Assembly (NCBI GenBank): GCA_020847515.1
Contig: JADLBW010000142.1
Coordinates: forward strand, 1 to 64,000
Direction: 5' to 3'
Source of the DNA: Pirellulales bacterium
Lineage (GTDB): Bacteria > Planctomycetota > Planctomycetia > Pirellulales > Lacipirellulaceae
Length of the DNA: 64,000 nucleotides
Positions within the stretch are counted from its first letter, which is position 1; each line of letters begins with the position of its first letter. Positions 9,910-22,187 of this stretch are shown here, in pieces. Made by a program: the position numbers and the translations under genes. The notes below the pieces were generated by a model. The model made no database searches, was not told where the DNA came from, and saw only the letters and a list, made by a program, of their open reading frames with translations.

Positions 9910-11307
9910 ATGGACGACGACCCTTCCACGCCCCACTTAGAGCGCGGCCTGAACCTGGTCCACGCCACGTCGCTCAACGTGGCCAACATGCTCGGCGCCG
10001 GGCCGTTTATTACCATTCCGGTGTTGCTGGCGGCCATGGGGGGGCCCCAGGCGATGCTCGGCTGGTTCGTCGCCATGGCGGTCGTCATGTGCGACGGGCT
10101 GATCTGGGCCGAGCTGGGCGCGGCGCTGCCCGGCAGCGGCGGCACCTACCACTACTTCCGCGAGATCTTCAAACGTTCAGAGCTGGGCCGGCTGCTGCCG
10201 TTTCTGTTCATCTGGCAGTTTTTGGTGAGCGGCACCCTGGAGGTCGCCTCCGGCTACATCGGGGCGGCGAAGTTCGCCTTTTCGCTCGCTCCCGAGTTCA
10301 AGGCCGCGGCGATGAGCCAGTGGGGTCTTTCAGAACGCGTCGTCGAGGGGGCGCCAGCGGCCGTTATGGCGGCCATCATGTGCCTGTTGCTTTGCCAGCG
10401 GATTCGTTCGCTCGGCTGGCTCAGCACGGTGCTGGTGGCGGGGGTCCTCGTCGCGGTAGGTACGGTCATCGTTCTGGGCCTGCAGAACTTTCAACCGTCG
10501 CTCATATTTCCCTTTCCAGAAGACGCGTTCCGCGTCGACCGCAACTTCCTGCTCGGCCTGGGCGCCGCGATGAGCGTGGCCGTCTACGATTACCTCGGCT
10601 ACTACAACATCTGCCATCTTGGCGAAGAAGTCCGTACGCCGGAGAAGACCATCCCGCGGGCCGTGTTGCTGTCGATACTGATCGTCGCCACGATCTACGT
10701 GCTGATGAATCTGTCGTTCATCGGCGTCGTGCCGTGGCAGGAGGCGATCGCCGAGGGGACGGCGGCCCACGAAAACATCGCCGGGGCCTTCATGACGCGA
10801 CTCGCCGGGGAGCAGGCCGCCCGGCTGTTTACCGGGCTGGTGATCTGGACCTGCCTGGCGAGCCTGTTCGCGATGACGCTCGGCTATTCGCGCATCGTCT
10901 ATGCGGCGGCTAAGAACGGCGATTTTTTCGCGCCCTTCGCCGCAATTCATCCGACGGGCGGCTACCCCTGGGCGGCCCTGCTGCTGATCAGCGCGCTGAC
11001 CGCCCTGTTCTGCTTCTTTCAGCTTGAAATCGTGATCATGGGCGCCGTAACGCTGCGAATCCTCATCCAGTTCATCGGCCAGATCTTCGCCCTGCACGCG
11101 CTGCGGCGGCAGGGAACCACGCCGCTACCGTTTAGGATGTGGCTCTACCCGCTGCCGAGCCTCGTGGCGCTGACCGGGTGGCTGTTTCTGCTGGCCACCA
11201 GCGATGCGAAACTGCTCATAATGCTGGCGGTAGTCTACGGCGCCGGCATCCTCGTGTACCTCGTGCGTCGGCAGTTCGCCCCGCCGACCGGCGACGCGCC
11301 CTCTTGA
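9910..11307 (+). CDS. APC-superfamily amino acid/polyamine permease
   Basis: About 12 TM segments; NVANMLGAGPFITIPVLL, YDYLGYYNICHLGEEVRTPEKTIPRAVLLSI typical of APC transporters. Confidence 0.85.
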   Translation: MDDDPSTPHLERGLNLVHATSLNVANMLGAGPFITIPVLLAAMGGPQAMLGWFVAMAVVMCDGLIWAELGAALPGSGGTYHYFREIFKRSELGRLLPFLFIWQFLVSGTLEVASGYIGAAKFAFSLAPEFKAAAMSQWGLSERVVEGAPAAVMAAIMCLLLCQRIRSLGWLSTVLVAGVLVAVGTVIVLGLQNFQPSLIFPFPEDAFRVDRNFLLGLGAAMSVAVYDYLGYYNICHLGEEVRTPEKTIPRAVLLSILIVATIYVLMNLSFIGVVPWQEAIAEGTAAHENIAGAFMTRLAGEQAARLFTGLVIWTCLASLFAMTLGYSRIVYAAAKNGDFFAPFAAIHPTGGYPWAALLLISALTALFCFFQLEIVIMGAVTLRILIQFIGQIFALHALRRQGTTPLPFRMWLYPLPSLVALTGWLFLLATSDAKLLIMLAVVYGAGILVYLVRRQFAPPTGDAPS

Positions 11308-11544
11308 CCACCGGCAGTGCATTGGATTACGCATCGTCCACCCGCGACGCATCGACAGCAGCCCAGCACTTCGTCCGGGAGGAACACACTGATATTGGCC
11401 CAGTACCTCAGTGCTGGGGCCATAAACCAGCGAGGCGCCGATTAACCGTACCAGCTTAGAGAACTTCCATCGCTCGCATTTCGCGTTCTTTCGCGTGGTT
11501 CGCGGGAGAAGAAATATTGCAAACGTCGAACTTAGCGGCTCTCC

Positions 11545-12522
11545 CTAATTCTGCACCGCCGACAGCTCATGCGGCTTGCCGTCGTCGACTGCCAGTAACG
11601 ACGCGGAGAGCATTTCCTCAGAGCTTGCCCGCTGAAACGCCGACCACTGCCGCTCGAGCTCGCCGACTCCGGCCACTCCGTAGATCGCTTGCAGGGCCGC
11701 GTTCGGGCCGATCTCGCGAGATCGTCTTACGAGCTGGTGCAACTTCGCCGGCGCCTCCTGCCGCAGGAGAAACCGAGTTAGGGAAGCGCACTGGCCATAG
11801 AACACGCCCATCCGCTCGGCCGGCGGATATCGCTGGGCGGCCAGGATCTCCCGCGCACTGAACGAGATCCCCCGCCGCACGCCGTCGCGCAGGTCGCGCT
11901 CGTGCCGGGCCAGCTTTTCGGCAGGATCGGCCAACAGCGCCAGTCCTTCGTCGTACCACAAGGGCGGCGGCTCGTCGCGATAATGATCGGCTATGAGCAG
12001 GTGGCAGATCTCGTGGGGCAGGGCCGCGTCGAGATAGTCCTTCACGTCGATGCGCAGATCGATCCGCCGCGCTGTAATGCGACCGCGAGCCGGCTGGACC
12101 AGCGACGATCCGACTGTCGCCTCGGCGCCGCGACCCGCCGCGGCAACGTAGCTTTGCACCGTCGGATGGAGGATCGCCTGGCACTTCGGCGCCCACGCGG
12201 CGGTTGCACTTCCCAAACCCAGCGCTTCGGCGAGCCGGCGCCGATGCCTTTCGCACGCGACCGCCGCGGCCTCCGCCTGTTCGGCTTCGCGATATGAGCA
12301 GACTTGAAAGTTGTCGCTATCGGCAATCCACCACCCGCCGACCTTGCGCAACTGAACCCTGGTCGCCGCGGGCGGACGTCGCGCACGTTGCGCATGCGAT
12401 GCTTGTGGGGAGCCCGCGAGCGAGCACAAGGCAATGGCAACGGCCAGTAGACGACGGCGACGTCCATCCATAGAGCAAATCGAGCAAGCAGCGAGGTGTG
12501 CAGACAACGAGCTCGCGCCCAC
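11545..12522 (-). CDS. Putative zinc metallopeptidase, peptidase MA-like, secreted
   Basis: ALPHEICHLLIADHYRDEPPPLWYDEGLALLAD: HExxH plus downstream W..EG.A gluzincin pattern; N-terminal hydrophobic segment. Confidence 0.65.
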   Translation of the reverse strand: MGASSLSAHLAACSICSMDGRRRRLLAVAIALCSLAGSPQASHAQRARRPPAATRVQLRKVGGWWIADSDNFQVCSYREAEQAEAAAVACERHRRRLAEALGLGSATAAWAPKCQAILHPTVQSYVAAAGRGAEATVGSSLVQPARGRITARRIDLRIDVKDYLDAALPHEICHLLIADHYRDEPPPLWYDEGLALLADPAEKLARHERDLRDGVRRGISFSAREILAAQRYPPAERMGVFYGQCASLTRFLLRQEAPAKLHQLVRRSREIGPNAALQAIYGVAGVGELERQWSAFQRASSEEMLSASLLAVDDGKPHELSAVQN

Positions 12523-12840
12523 CTTGGCAAGGAGCGTACCGCGAAGTCGCCGCTGATCGCCCGAGACGCGCTCTAGCCGTTTAGTCGCCGGGACTTACGT
12601 GGACAACGGCCGGGCTGCGCGATCCGCCGCGACGGCGCCGAATGCCGGCTTTCGAGGCATTCATTGCCGAAGGGACTTGCAGTTGTTCGCAAGCGCCATC
12701 GCGGGCTGCATCTTAGCTCGCCAATCACGCGAATCGCTGCGGACAAGAACCAGAAGAGAACAAGAAGATCAACCGCCTGCGTCGAGTAAACGCCTTCGAC
12801 GACGCCTCGTCCGGCAACACACCGCCACTGCTGGCTGAGT

Positions 12841-12871
12841 TAATTCGCGTCTATTCGCGCAATTCGCGGGC
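12841..12871. repeat. ATTCGCG-type tract overlapping the ftsH stop codon
   Basis: TAATTCGCGTCTATTCGCGCAATTCGCGGGC: three ATTCGCG units; related tracts near 11477, 22033, 23981 and 24158. Confidence 0.7.
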
Positions 12872-15109
12872 CTCGCTCCCCGCAGCCGAAGCCGCCTCGC
12901 TGCCCAGCGCCTCGGCAATCCTCGTCTCCAACGGCGGCGCCGGCGGCAGGCCCGTCACCTTGAGGATCTCCTGCTCATCGAGCGTTTCACGCTCCAACAG
13001 CGCCGCAGCCAGCGCATCGAGCTGCCCGCGATGTTCGACAAGCCGCCGCCGGGCTTCCTCATAGCTTTCGTTGATGATTCGCAGCACCTCGGCGTCGATC
13101 GTGCGGGCCGTCGCCTCGCTAAACGGGCGTGAACTGCCAAAACCGTCCAGCCCGCTGAGATACGGATTGTCGCGGGGCGCCAGTTGCACCATCCCCAGCT
13201 CCTCGCTCATCCCCCAGCGGGTGACCATCGCGCGGGCCAGGCGCGTCGCCTGCTCGATGTCGCTCTCGGCGCCGGTGGTCTTGGTGCCGTAGACGAGCTC
13301 CTCAGCCACTCGGCCGCCCAGCATGCCGACAATCCGCGCCCGCAGGTACGCCTCTGGATAGTTGTACCGGTCGCTTTCGGGCCGCTGATAGGTGACGCCC
13401 AAGGCCTGGCCGCGGGGGACGATCGTGACGCGATGGACTGGATCGGCGCCGGGAACCACCAGTCCCAGGATGGCGTGTCCTCCTTCGTGATAAGCGATTC
13501 GCTCGCGGTCCTGCTGGCTCATCAACAGCGGCCGCTCGGGGCCGAGCACGATCTTCTCCAGCGCATCGAGAAAATCCTTCTGCCGCACGGCGTTCTGATC
13601 GCGCCGCGCTGCCAGCAGCGCCGCCTCGTTCACGAGGTTCTTGAGGTCCGCCCCGGCCCGACCCGGCGTCGCGGCGGCGATTTCCTCGAGCCTCACATCG
13701 TCCATCAGCGGCACCTCGCGCGTGTGGACCTTGAGTATCGCCTCGCGTCCATTGCGATCGGGCAGGTTCACCACTACGCGTCGATCGAACCGTCCGGGAC
13801 GCAGCAGCGCCTTGTCGAGCACGTCGGGCTGGTTCGTCGCCGCCAGCACGATGATCCCCTCGCGGCTGGAGAAACCGTCCATTTCGGTGAGGATCTGGTT
13901 GAGGGTCTGCTCCTGTTCGCTCGAGCCGCCGATCGCCACCTGGCCGCGGGCCCGCCCGATCGAATCGAGCTCGTCGATGAAGATGATGGCCGGGGCCTGT
14001 TCGCGGGCTTGCTTGAACAGGTCGCGAACCCGCGCGGCGCCCACCCCGACGATCATCTCGACGAACTCCGACGCGCTCATCGAAAAGAACGGCACGCCCG
14101 CCTCGCCCGCCACCGCGCGGGCCAACAGCGTCTTGCCGGTGCCAGGCGCGCCCACCAGCAGCACTCCCTTGGGCGCCGTCCCGCCCAGGCGGGTGTACTT
14201 TTGCGGGTCCTTGAGGAAGTCGACGATTTCGACCAGTTCGGCCTCAGCCTCGTCGATGCCGGCGACGTCGTCGAAGGTGACTTTCGATTCATCTTGCTCG
14301 TCGTATCGGCGGGCCCGGCTGCGGCCGATGCCCATGAGCCCTCCGCCCCCGAGGCCGCCTCCCTGGGCCGCTCGGCGATAGAGCCACACGTAGACCAGAA
14401 TCAGCAGTAGCGCCGGGCCGAAGCCGAACAGCATCGTCCACAGCATCCCCTCGCCCTCTTGAATCGGCTCGGCGCGGATCTCGACCCCGTGCTCGATCAG
14501 GTACGCTTCCAGTCCAGGCCCGACGAACGCCGGCAGGATCGTCGTGAAGTGGTCGACCTCGCGCGATTCGGCCGCACCATTGTTAGCCTTAGCGTTGGCG
14601 CCGGGCGCCTGCGAACGCGGGGGCTCGCTTGTCGGCGGCGTGGTCGCTGCGGAGTTCACGCGTGCGCCCGACTCGGCACTAGCGATTGAGCCCGGCTTGT
14701 CTTCGCTCGGCTCCGGCGCACCCTGGCTCGGCGGCGGCTCGTTATCCCGTTTGGACGGTTTGACGGCACCCGCCTCCGTGGACGAGGCGGCGGGCTGCTG
14801 CGACGCGGGCCGCGGGTACCGCACCGGCTTGATAAACCGTCCCGAAATCGTTTCGCCGCGGCTGTAGATCGCCTCGACGTTGTTCCGCCCCACCTCTTCC
14901 TTGAAGAGCGTGTAGGGGACGTTCACCGGAGCCGAGGGATTGGGGAACAGCAGCCGCACCAAGAGATAGTTGACGATCAGGATCAGCACCAGCCACCACC
15001 AGTTGCGCCGCGGCGGGAGCTTGGGCGGCTGGCGGCTCCCATCGGGCGGCGACCCTGTCGGCGAAGGAGAACCGGTGCGGCGGGGCGTGCGAGGGTCGGA
15101 CGAATTCAT
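12851..15109 (-). CDS. ftsH: ATP-dependent zinc metalloprotease FtsH
   Basis: [41 protein letters not shown] region, HEGGHAIL; two TM segments; [11 protein letters not shown] start at 15109 preferred. Confidence 0.95.
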   Translation of the reverse strand: MNSSDPRTPRRTGSPSPTGSPPDGSRQPPKLPPRRNWWWLVLILIVNYLLVRLLFPNPSAPVNVPYTLFKEEVGRNNVEAIYSRGETISGRFIKPVRYPRPASQQPAASSTEAGAVKPSKRDNEPPPSQGAPEPSEDKPGSIASAESGARVNSAATTPPTSEPPRSQAPGANAKANNGAAESREVDHFTTILPAFVGPGLEAYLIEHGVEIRAEPIQEGEGMLWTMLFGFGPALLLILVYVWLYRRAAQGGGLGGGGLMGIGRSRARRYDEQDESKVTFDDVAGIDEAEAELVEIVDFLKDPQKYTRLGGTAPKGVLLVGAPGTGKTLLARAVAGEAGVPFFSMSASEFVEMIVGVGAARVRDLFKQAREQAPAIIFIDELDSIGRARGQVAIGGSSEQEQTLNQILTEMDGFSSREGIIVLAATNQPDVLDKALLRPGRFDRRVVVNLPDRNGREAILKVHTREVPLMDDVRLEEIAAATPGRAGADLKNLVNEAALLAARRDQNAVRQKDFLDALEKIVLGPERPLLMSQQDRERIAYHEGGHAILGLVVPGADPVHRVTIVPRGQALGVTYQRPESDRYNYPEAYLRARIVGMLGGRVAEELVYGTKTTGAESDIEQATRLARAMVTRWGMSEELGMVQLAPRDNPYLSGLDGFGSSRPFSEATARTIDAEVLRIINESYEEARRRLVEHRGQLDALAAALLERETLDEQEILKVTGLPPAPPLETRIAEALGSEAASAAGSEARELRE

Positions 15110-15331
15110 GGCGTCAGGCGTGCTGGAACCTTGCAGGGGGGATGTGCAAAAACATCGGCGCGGCATGTCGCTTGAGTCGCCGCAACAACTCAAATCGGAC
15201 GGCGTCCCACGGTAGACGTTACCATCCCCCAAGAAATGCTAACAGCAGGCCACAGATCGTGGCGCCGACGCGGGAAGTCGCTGAAACGGGATGACACAGA
15301 GGAAACAGCGGGGCGGAACGCAGTTCGGCGT

Positions 15332-17842
15332 TCACAGCCGCCGCAAGAGTATGCTCCCCAGCATGCAGGCCAGGGCGGCGAAATAGGCGTACTGCGCGAT
15401 TGATTGCCGGCGCTCGACGGGCCGCAGTTCGTCAGCCACTCCGTGGCTGTCCGCGGGCCGCAACGCAGCCAGCGCCTGCGGCGGGGCCTGGCTCAAGCGG
15501 TACTCATTGGGATAGGGCCGATGCCAGTGCAAGATTGCCATCTTGTCGTGATCGACGTCGCGCAGGCGCAGCGAGACATGGGCGCGGCCCTCAAGCGGCA
15601 CGGCGGCCTGGTACCGGCCCAGCCCCGTTTCTTGAACGTCGATCGCCTGGCCCAGTCCGCCGGCCTCCATCGCGGAAGCGTCCCAATGAATGCCGCCCAG
15701 CGGAGCGCCCGCCGCGTCGATTCGCCGCAGATCGATGTTCCAGCGATCCGCCGCCTCGCGCTCGACGATCTCCATGCCGTCGGTCGCGTTGTGGCGAAGC
15801 ACGCCGCGGATCATCTGCGCCCAGAATTTGCCGCAGCCGTCCCAGGCGAGCCACTCGCCGCCCCACTTCTCCGTCAAATCGCTCGTGTAGGCCAGCCCCG
15901 TGCCGAGGCCATAACGGCCGATCGCCAGCAGCGGATCGCCAGTTTCCACCGCTAGCAGCAACTGGGCCGTCGCCTTGGCTTCGGTCATCACGTAACCCAG
16001 CGTGAAGGGTAGCTCGGCGTCCTCGTAGCCCGACAGCGCCGGGTGATCGCCCGTGCGGACGCTGCCGTAGAGATCTTCCTTGATCGCCGATTTCGAGGCC
16101 TGCATCGTCTCCTTGGTGAAGATCTGCGGGACGTTCGCCGGGTCGTCGGTCTCGTAGTACCGGCCGCGTCCCAGCTCGGCGAGGCTCGCCATGAGCTGCT
16201 TGTCGGCGTCACCCAGCGCGACCATCGAGACCGTGACGCCCGACTCGGCCATTTCCTCTACGAGCGATTCATGGTCGGCCGGCTGCGTGTGCCCGTCGCT
16301 GAGGCAGATCATGTGGCGGATCTTCGCCGGCGTCGCTTCGAGCATCTCCTTCGCCGCGACCATCGCCGGGTACATGTAGGTCCCGCCGCCCGCCAGCAGC
16401 GAATCGATCGCCGCCTGCACCGTCTCACGGTCGCCGGCGCTGGTCATCTCGCAAATCACTTGCGCATCGCTGTCGAATCCCACCACCGCGATCGAATCCC
16501 GCGGGCTGAGCAGTTCAACCGCCGACTTGGCGGCCTGCCGGGCCAGTTCGATCGGCATCCCCTCCATCGAGCCCGACTTGTCGATTACCAGCACCATCGC
16601 CAGCGACGGCTTTTCCTTTTCTTTCTCGAACCGCGACACCAAGGGGAGCACCTCTTCGACCGGCGTCTTATAATAGCCGCCCAGGCCAAAACTGTTCTCC
16701 GACCCGAGCATCACCAGCCCCCCGCCAAAATCGACCACGTACTGCTTGAGCATCTGCATCTGCCGGGGCGAGAGCGACGTGGCCGGCAAATCGGCCAGCA
16801 CCACCGCGTCGAACGCCGCGATCTCTTCGAGCGACTCGGGCAGGCCATGCTCGCCGCGGACTTCCAGCTCCATCTCCTGCTCGGCCAGCGCCCGCGACAG
16901 CGGCCGTAGCTGGCGCGGCTGCTGGTGCAGCGCCAGCACCCGCGGCCGTCCGCGCACCGTCACCGTGCAGGACGACTGGTTGTTCACCGCAAACCGGTCC
17001 TGTTCGGGCGCGAGTTCCGCCGTCCAGACGCTCGCGCCGGCGGTCGTCATATCCACGTCGAAGTGGAGCGACTGCGCGTCGCCCGCCTGCAGCTCCACGT
17101 CGCGCTGCTGGACCGCGACTCCCTTGTGTACCAGTCGCAGCTTCGCCTTGATCGGCCCATTGGCGGCGAGCTTCACGGTAAACCGCATCACCTCGCCGAA
17201 GAACGCCTCGCGCGACGAGCTTTCGACGCCCACCACCGCTGCTTCGGCGTCGCTCAACCCCGGCAGGCGATAGAAGAGCGCGTCGGCGCCCTCGCGGGCG
17301 ATCTGCTCCAACACGCGATCCAGCTCGCCGTCGGTCTCTTGCCCGTCGGTCGCCAGTACGAAGCGGCGGGCCTTGCCGGCCGGGAAGGCCGCCCGCGTCG
17401 AGAGCATCGCCTCCGCCAGTCGGGTGGCGCTGCGGAACTCATCGTCAGCCAGCCCCGACTGCCACTTCTTGACCATTTCGCGAAGCCCGTCGACCGACTC
17501 GAACTCACGGACGCCCTTGCCTACGGCGAACAGCGACCATGAGTCGCCGGCGCCGAGCGATTTTGTCCATTGATCAACCTGCTCGACCGCCGCCGGCAAG
17601 TGCGCCAGGTCCACCGACTGCGATACGTCAACCAAAAAAATCGCGTGCAAATCCTGGCTCTCGTCCCCCAAGAACGGCTGGCATAGAGCGAGCACCAGCA
17701 GCACGATGGCGACAATCCGCAGCCCGAAGGCCGACCAGTGCCAGAGCCGCGGCCGATCCACGAGGCTGTACCGCATGGCCAGCGCCAACAGCGCCACGAC
17801 AGCCAGCCATCCCAACGGGCGCAGCGAAACGAGGTCGATCAT
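15332..17842 (-). CDS. VWA-domain membrane protein with glutamine-amidotransferase-like domain
   Basis: MVLVIDKSGSMEGMPIELARQAAKSAV (MIDAS DxSxS); N-terminal TM helices; RRRVLALH-type and VMLGSENSFGLGGYYKTPVEEVLPL region. Confidence 0.8.
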   Translation of the reverse strand: MIDLVSLRPLGWLAVVALLALAMRYSLVDRPRLWHWSAFGLRIVAIVLLVLALCQPFLGDESQDLHAIFLVDVSQSVDLAHLPAAVEQVDQWTKSLGAGDSWSLFAVGKGVREFESVDGLREMVKKWQSGLADDEFRSATRLAEAMLSTRAAFPAGKARRFVLATDGQETDGELDRVLEQIAREGADALFYRLPGLSDAEAAVVGVESSSREAFFGEVMRFTVKLAANGPIKAKLRLVHKGVAVQQRDVELQAGDAQSLHFDVDMTTAGASVWTAELAPEQDRFAVNNQSSCTVTVRGRPRVLALHQQPRQLRPLSRALAEQEMELEVRGEHGLPESLEEIAAFDAVVLADLPATSLSPRQMQMLKQYVVDFGGGLVMLGSENSFGLGGYYKTPVEEVLPLVSRFEKEKEKPSLAMVLVIDKSGSMEGMPIELARQAAKSAVELLSPRDSIAVVGFDSDAQVICEMTSAGDRETVQAAIDSLLAGGGTYMYPAMVAAKEMLEATPAKIRHMICLSDGHTQPADHESLVEEMAESGVTVSMVALGDADKQLMASLAELGRGRYYETDDPANVPQIFTKETMQASKSAIKEDLYGSVRTGDHPALSGYEDAELPFTLGYVMTEAKATAQLLLAVETGDPLLAIGRYGLGTGLAYTSDLTEKWGGEWLAWDGCGKFWAQMIRGVLRHNATDGMEIVEREAADRWNIDLRRIDAAGAPLGGIHWDASAMEAGGLGQAIDVQETGLGRYQAAVPLEGRAHVSLRLRDVDHDKMAILHWHRPYPNEYRLSQAPPQALAALRPADSHGVADELRPVERRQSIAQYAYFAALACMLGSILLRRL

Positions 17843-17848
17843 CGGCCG

Positions 17849-19624
17849 TCAACCCGCCTTTCGCCGATGATAGAGGATCGATTCGCCCGCGAGCACGACG
17901 ATCGCCAGCACCGTGAGCCAATGAACCGGCGACCGCCCCCGGCTGATCGGGCGGCGCGAGTCGTTCACCCCGTCGCTGTTGAGCAGCGATTCCTGCGCCG
18001 AGACGAGACTGGCTCCCAGCAGCCATCGGCCGCTGCCGTTAGAAAGCTGGTAGAAGCCGGTCTTGGGCGGCATGTCGAAGAACTTTCCGCGCACTTCTTG
18101 CGTCTCGCCGCCCGGCAGGGCAAGCTGCGACGCGCTGGACGCCTCCGCCGAAAGGACCGGCGCGCTCTGACCGGGGCGGTACGTTGCCGCCAGCGGCGTC
18201 TCGCGCCCGACCAGGTGCGTCACCGCGCTGTGCACCAGCACCGGAAACCATGCGCTGAAATAAAAGTCGGCCGCGATCGGGTCGAGATTCACCACCACCG
18301 CCGAGCGCCCTTCGCGGCGCGCGACGTAAACCAGCGGCAACCCCGATTCGCTCGCCGCCAGCACCTGTGCACCCGGCGGCGGCGTAAGCTGCCGGGCGCC
18401 GACGAACGGGATCGTCGCCACGTCGGCGTGCGCGAGGGCAGGGTGGTCGGGCTGGAGGACTCGCACGGCGCCCACCTCGACCTCCGCGCCCAGCTCGCCC
18501 CACCAGGGGGACTCGCCCTCGGGGTGGAAGACGACCGCCCGCGCCGCCTCAGGCGACATCGATTTGGCAACCGTCACGTCGCCGCCTTCGCCTGCCAGGC
18601 TCAACAGGCTGCTGCTGCCGGCAAACGCCAGCACGCTATTCTCCAGGAACAACCGGTCGTTCGACTCGACCGATACGCGGATCGGCGTCGGCAACCGCGC
18701 GGCGAGGTAGGCGACGTCGTCCGCCGCCAGTGCATCGGCCGCCTCCAACCGTGCCAGCCACCGCCCGGGCGGCGCCTCGTCCACCGTAAACGTCTCGGGC
18801 GGATTGAGTCCCGGCTCGACCGAAAGCGGAATCACCTTCATCAACTGCTCAGCGCCGCCCGCGCCTAAGCGAACCAGCGACAGATCGATCTGGCGGGGCG
18901 CGGCATACGACGAAGCGACCTGAAAGTAAACGCCCAGCCGGTTCTCTCCCCCCGGCAGGTAGGCCAGGTCGGCGGCGACCAACCCGATGTTCTCCGCCGC
19001 CGCGCCCACTTTGAACAGCTCGACTCCGCCGCCCAGCCGGGCCGCGTCGAAGCCGCCGTCGCTGATGAAGATCAGCCTCCGGCGATCCTGCCACTGGGCG
19101 GCGGCCTGGACGATGGCCGCCAGGGCCCCTTCATCGAGCGCCTCGGGCGTCGAAGCGATCGAATCGACGGCGTCGAGCAGTTCGCGGGGATTGTTGGTCA
19201 GGTGCGATCGATAGGCGAGCGCGCCGGCTGCGGCGGCCACCGCCGCTCGCTGCGAACCGTTGAGCCCTTCGATAATGCTCGCCGCCAGGCGCTTCGCTTC
19301 CTCCAGCCGCGCGCCGCCTGGGCCGCGGGCGCCCATCGACGCGCTGTTGTCGATTACGATGAGCAGGTCCTGCCGCTGGTCGTTCCACTGCGGTTGCGCC
19401 AGGGCCAGGCAGACGGCCGCGGCGGCCAGCAGCATGAGCGCCAGCGACAAGGCGTCCCGCAGCCGCTGGAACAAGCTGCTGGACCGCTTCTCCTGAAAGA
19501 TCCGCTCCCACAGAAACAGCGCGGTCGTGGGCCGCCGCCGCGGGCGGACTTTGAGAAAATAGATCGCCGCCAGCGGCACAAGCGCCACGAGCGACCACAG
19601 CATCGCCGGGGCCAGCAGCGTCAT
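17849..19624 (-). CDS. BatA/VWA-domain membrane protein
   Basis: MTLLAPAMLWSLVALVPLAAIYFLKVRPRRRPTTALFLW (BatA N-terminal pattern), VIDNSASMGARG; ATGA overlap with DUF58 gene places the start at 19624. Confidence 0.82.
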   Translation of the reverse strand: MTLLAPAMLWSLVALVPLAAIYFLKVRPRRRPTTALFLWERIFQEKRSSSLFQRLRDALSLALMLLAAAAVCLALAQPQWNDQRQDLLIVIDNSASMGARGPGGARLEEAKRLAASIIEGLNGSQRAAVAAAAGALAYRSHLTNNPRELLDAVDSIASTPEALDEGALAAIVQAAAQWQDRRRLIFISDGGFDAARLGGGVELFKVGAAAENIGLVAADLAYLPGGENRLGVYFQVASSYAAPRQIDLSLVRLGAGGAEQLMKVIPLSVEPGLNPPETFTVDEAPPGRWLARLEAADALAADDVAYLAARLPTPIRVSVESNDRLFLENSVLAFAGSSSLLSLAGEGGDVTVAKSMSPEAARAVVFHPEGESPWWGELGAEVEVGAVRVLQPDHPALAHADVATIPFVGARQLTPPPGAQVLAASESGLPLVYVARREGRSAVVVNLDPIAADFYFSAWFPVLVHSAVTHLVGRETPLAATYRPGQSAPVLSAEASSASQLALPGGETQEVRGKFFDMPPKTGFYQLSNGSGRWLLGASLVSAQESLLNSDGVNDSRRPISRGRSPVHWLTVLAIVVLAGESILYHRRKAG

Positions 19625-20484
19625 GCCACCAGCCCTCCGCGGCGCAGCAGGTCCTGAATCACCGCCTCGAACGGCGGCTCGGTGGAGGTCGAGGCCAGGC
19701 CGATGCCGCTTCTGGCGCAACACCTCTTGAGCGACTGATTCCACTCGGCTACCGCCTGCTCGTAGCGGCGCGCTTCGCGCGGCGTGACGGTAATTCGCTT
19801 GCGGCGGCCCGTCTCGACGCACTCCAGCTCCAGGTCCCCTTTCAACTGGCAGCGGGTGTCGTTATCGTCCTGCACCTGCAGGCAGAACACCTCGTGGTTG
19901 TGGTACTGCAGGTAGCGCAGCCCCTCTTCGAATCCGCTGGGAAACAGAAAGTCGGAGATAGCCACCACCAGCCCCCGCCGCCGATGCCGCGCCTGGAACA
20001 CCCGCGTACAACCGGCGAACTCGGTGTCGCCGCCAAAGGTCTCCGCCTCGTCGAGCGCTCGCAAGAAGGCGAGCGTCTTGGCCCCGCCCCGGCAGACCTC
20101 CAACAGCGGCTTCAGCTCGTCCGCCAGACCGTACACCGCCAGCCGGTCGAGGCTCCGCAGGGCGATATAACCCAGGGCCGCCGCCAGCTTGCGGGCGTAG
20201 AGAAACTTCGATTCCATCGAGCGGCTGCAATCCAACAGCAGATAGACCGTCGCGTCCTCTTCGAGCTCGAACAGCTTGATCACCAGCGACTCGAACCGCG
20301 CGAACACCCGCCAGTCGATCGCCCGGTAGTCGGCGCCGTAGTAGTACTCCGCATAATCGGCGAACGTGATGCCTGAGCCCCGCTGCCGCGTCTTGCGATC
20401 CGCCTGCAACGACCCGCCGAGCACCTTGCGGGCCAGGAGGTAGAGCGAATCAAGCCGGCGGATAAACGCAGGATCGGTAAGCAT
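19621..20484 (-). CDS. DUF58 domain-containing protein
   Basis: GSGITFADYAEYYYGADYRAIDWRVFARF...VYLLLDCSRSM: DUF58 core; in a MoxR/VWA operon. Confidence 0.88.
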   Translation of the reverse strand: MLTDPAFIRRLDSLYLLARKVLGGSLQADRKTRQRGSGITFADYAEYYYGADYRAIDWRVFARFESLVIKLFELEEDATVYLLLDCSRSMESKFLYARKLAAALGYIALRSLDRLAVYGLADELKPLLEVCRGGAKTLAFLRALDEAETFGGDTEFAGCTRVFQARHRRRGLVVAISDFLFPSGFEEGLRYLQYHNHEVFCLQVQDDNDTRCQLKGDLELECVETGRRKRITVTPREARRYEQAVAEWNQSLKRCCARSGIGLASTSTEPPFEAVIQDLLRRGGLVA

Positions 20485-20566
20485 TATGGGCCGGGGGAGT
20501 TAGCCGCTTGAGTCAGACGCAAAACGCGCAAAAAGAAACAGCCGTTTCAGGACCAAGACGCTGCGA

Positions 20567-20712
20567 CTGCGCAGCTCATCAGCGGTTTGTCAGTTTGGCT
20601 GTCGGCTATCGGCTATCGGCTCGCGGCCGGAGTAAGCGTTTCCTCATCTGGCCGTCAGCCGCCAGCCGCTAGCTCATAGCCCATGGCCGGGCATGATTTA
20701 TTAGCGACACAG
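20567..20712 (+). repeat. Dispersed palindromic element family P1, diverged copy C (DUF58-MoxR intergenic)
   Basis: CTGCGCAGCTCATCAGCGGTTTGTCAGTTTGGCTGTCGGCTATCGGCTATCGGCTCGCGGCC...GATTTATTAGCGACACAG. Confidence 0.75.
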
Positions 20713-20778
20713 GACTCCCTATAACTGCTGGTCGCACCTTCGTTTTTGCGTCGCTGGCGCCCCTTTGCGGCTACTCCC

Positions 20779-21768
<990 letters not shown>

Positions 21769-22187
21769 TACGCCTCTTCTCCCGTAGATAGATAGCCGGT
21801 CCCTTCAGGCGCAACGTCCCAAAGCGAGTCACACGAGCAACAAACTCTGTGCGAAGCGTCTTCTGACGCCGATAACCGCTTCCATCAAACCAACGCTACG
21901 TGTTCCGCATCCATACTAAGCCCGCCAAACACGCGAAAATGCGCGAAAGATAAGGCAATTGCCGATTTTCCCTAAAAGCACCCGCGCCGATCCCCGTGAC
22001 AAGAAACAGACCAGTCCCCCACGCCAATCACGTTGGCGCAAATTCGCGTGATTCGCGGGCCAACAAATCCCAAAAGAATATCGTTCCTCTCACTCTCTTT
22101 TTTCACTCCTCTTTCGCGCCCTTTCGCGTGTTTCGCGGGCTCTCTTCTTTTTTTCTTCCTTCTTGCGCCCTTAGCGCCTCTTTGCGG

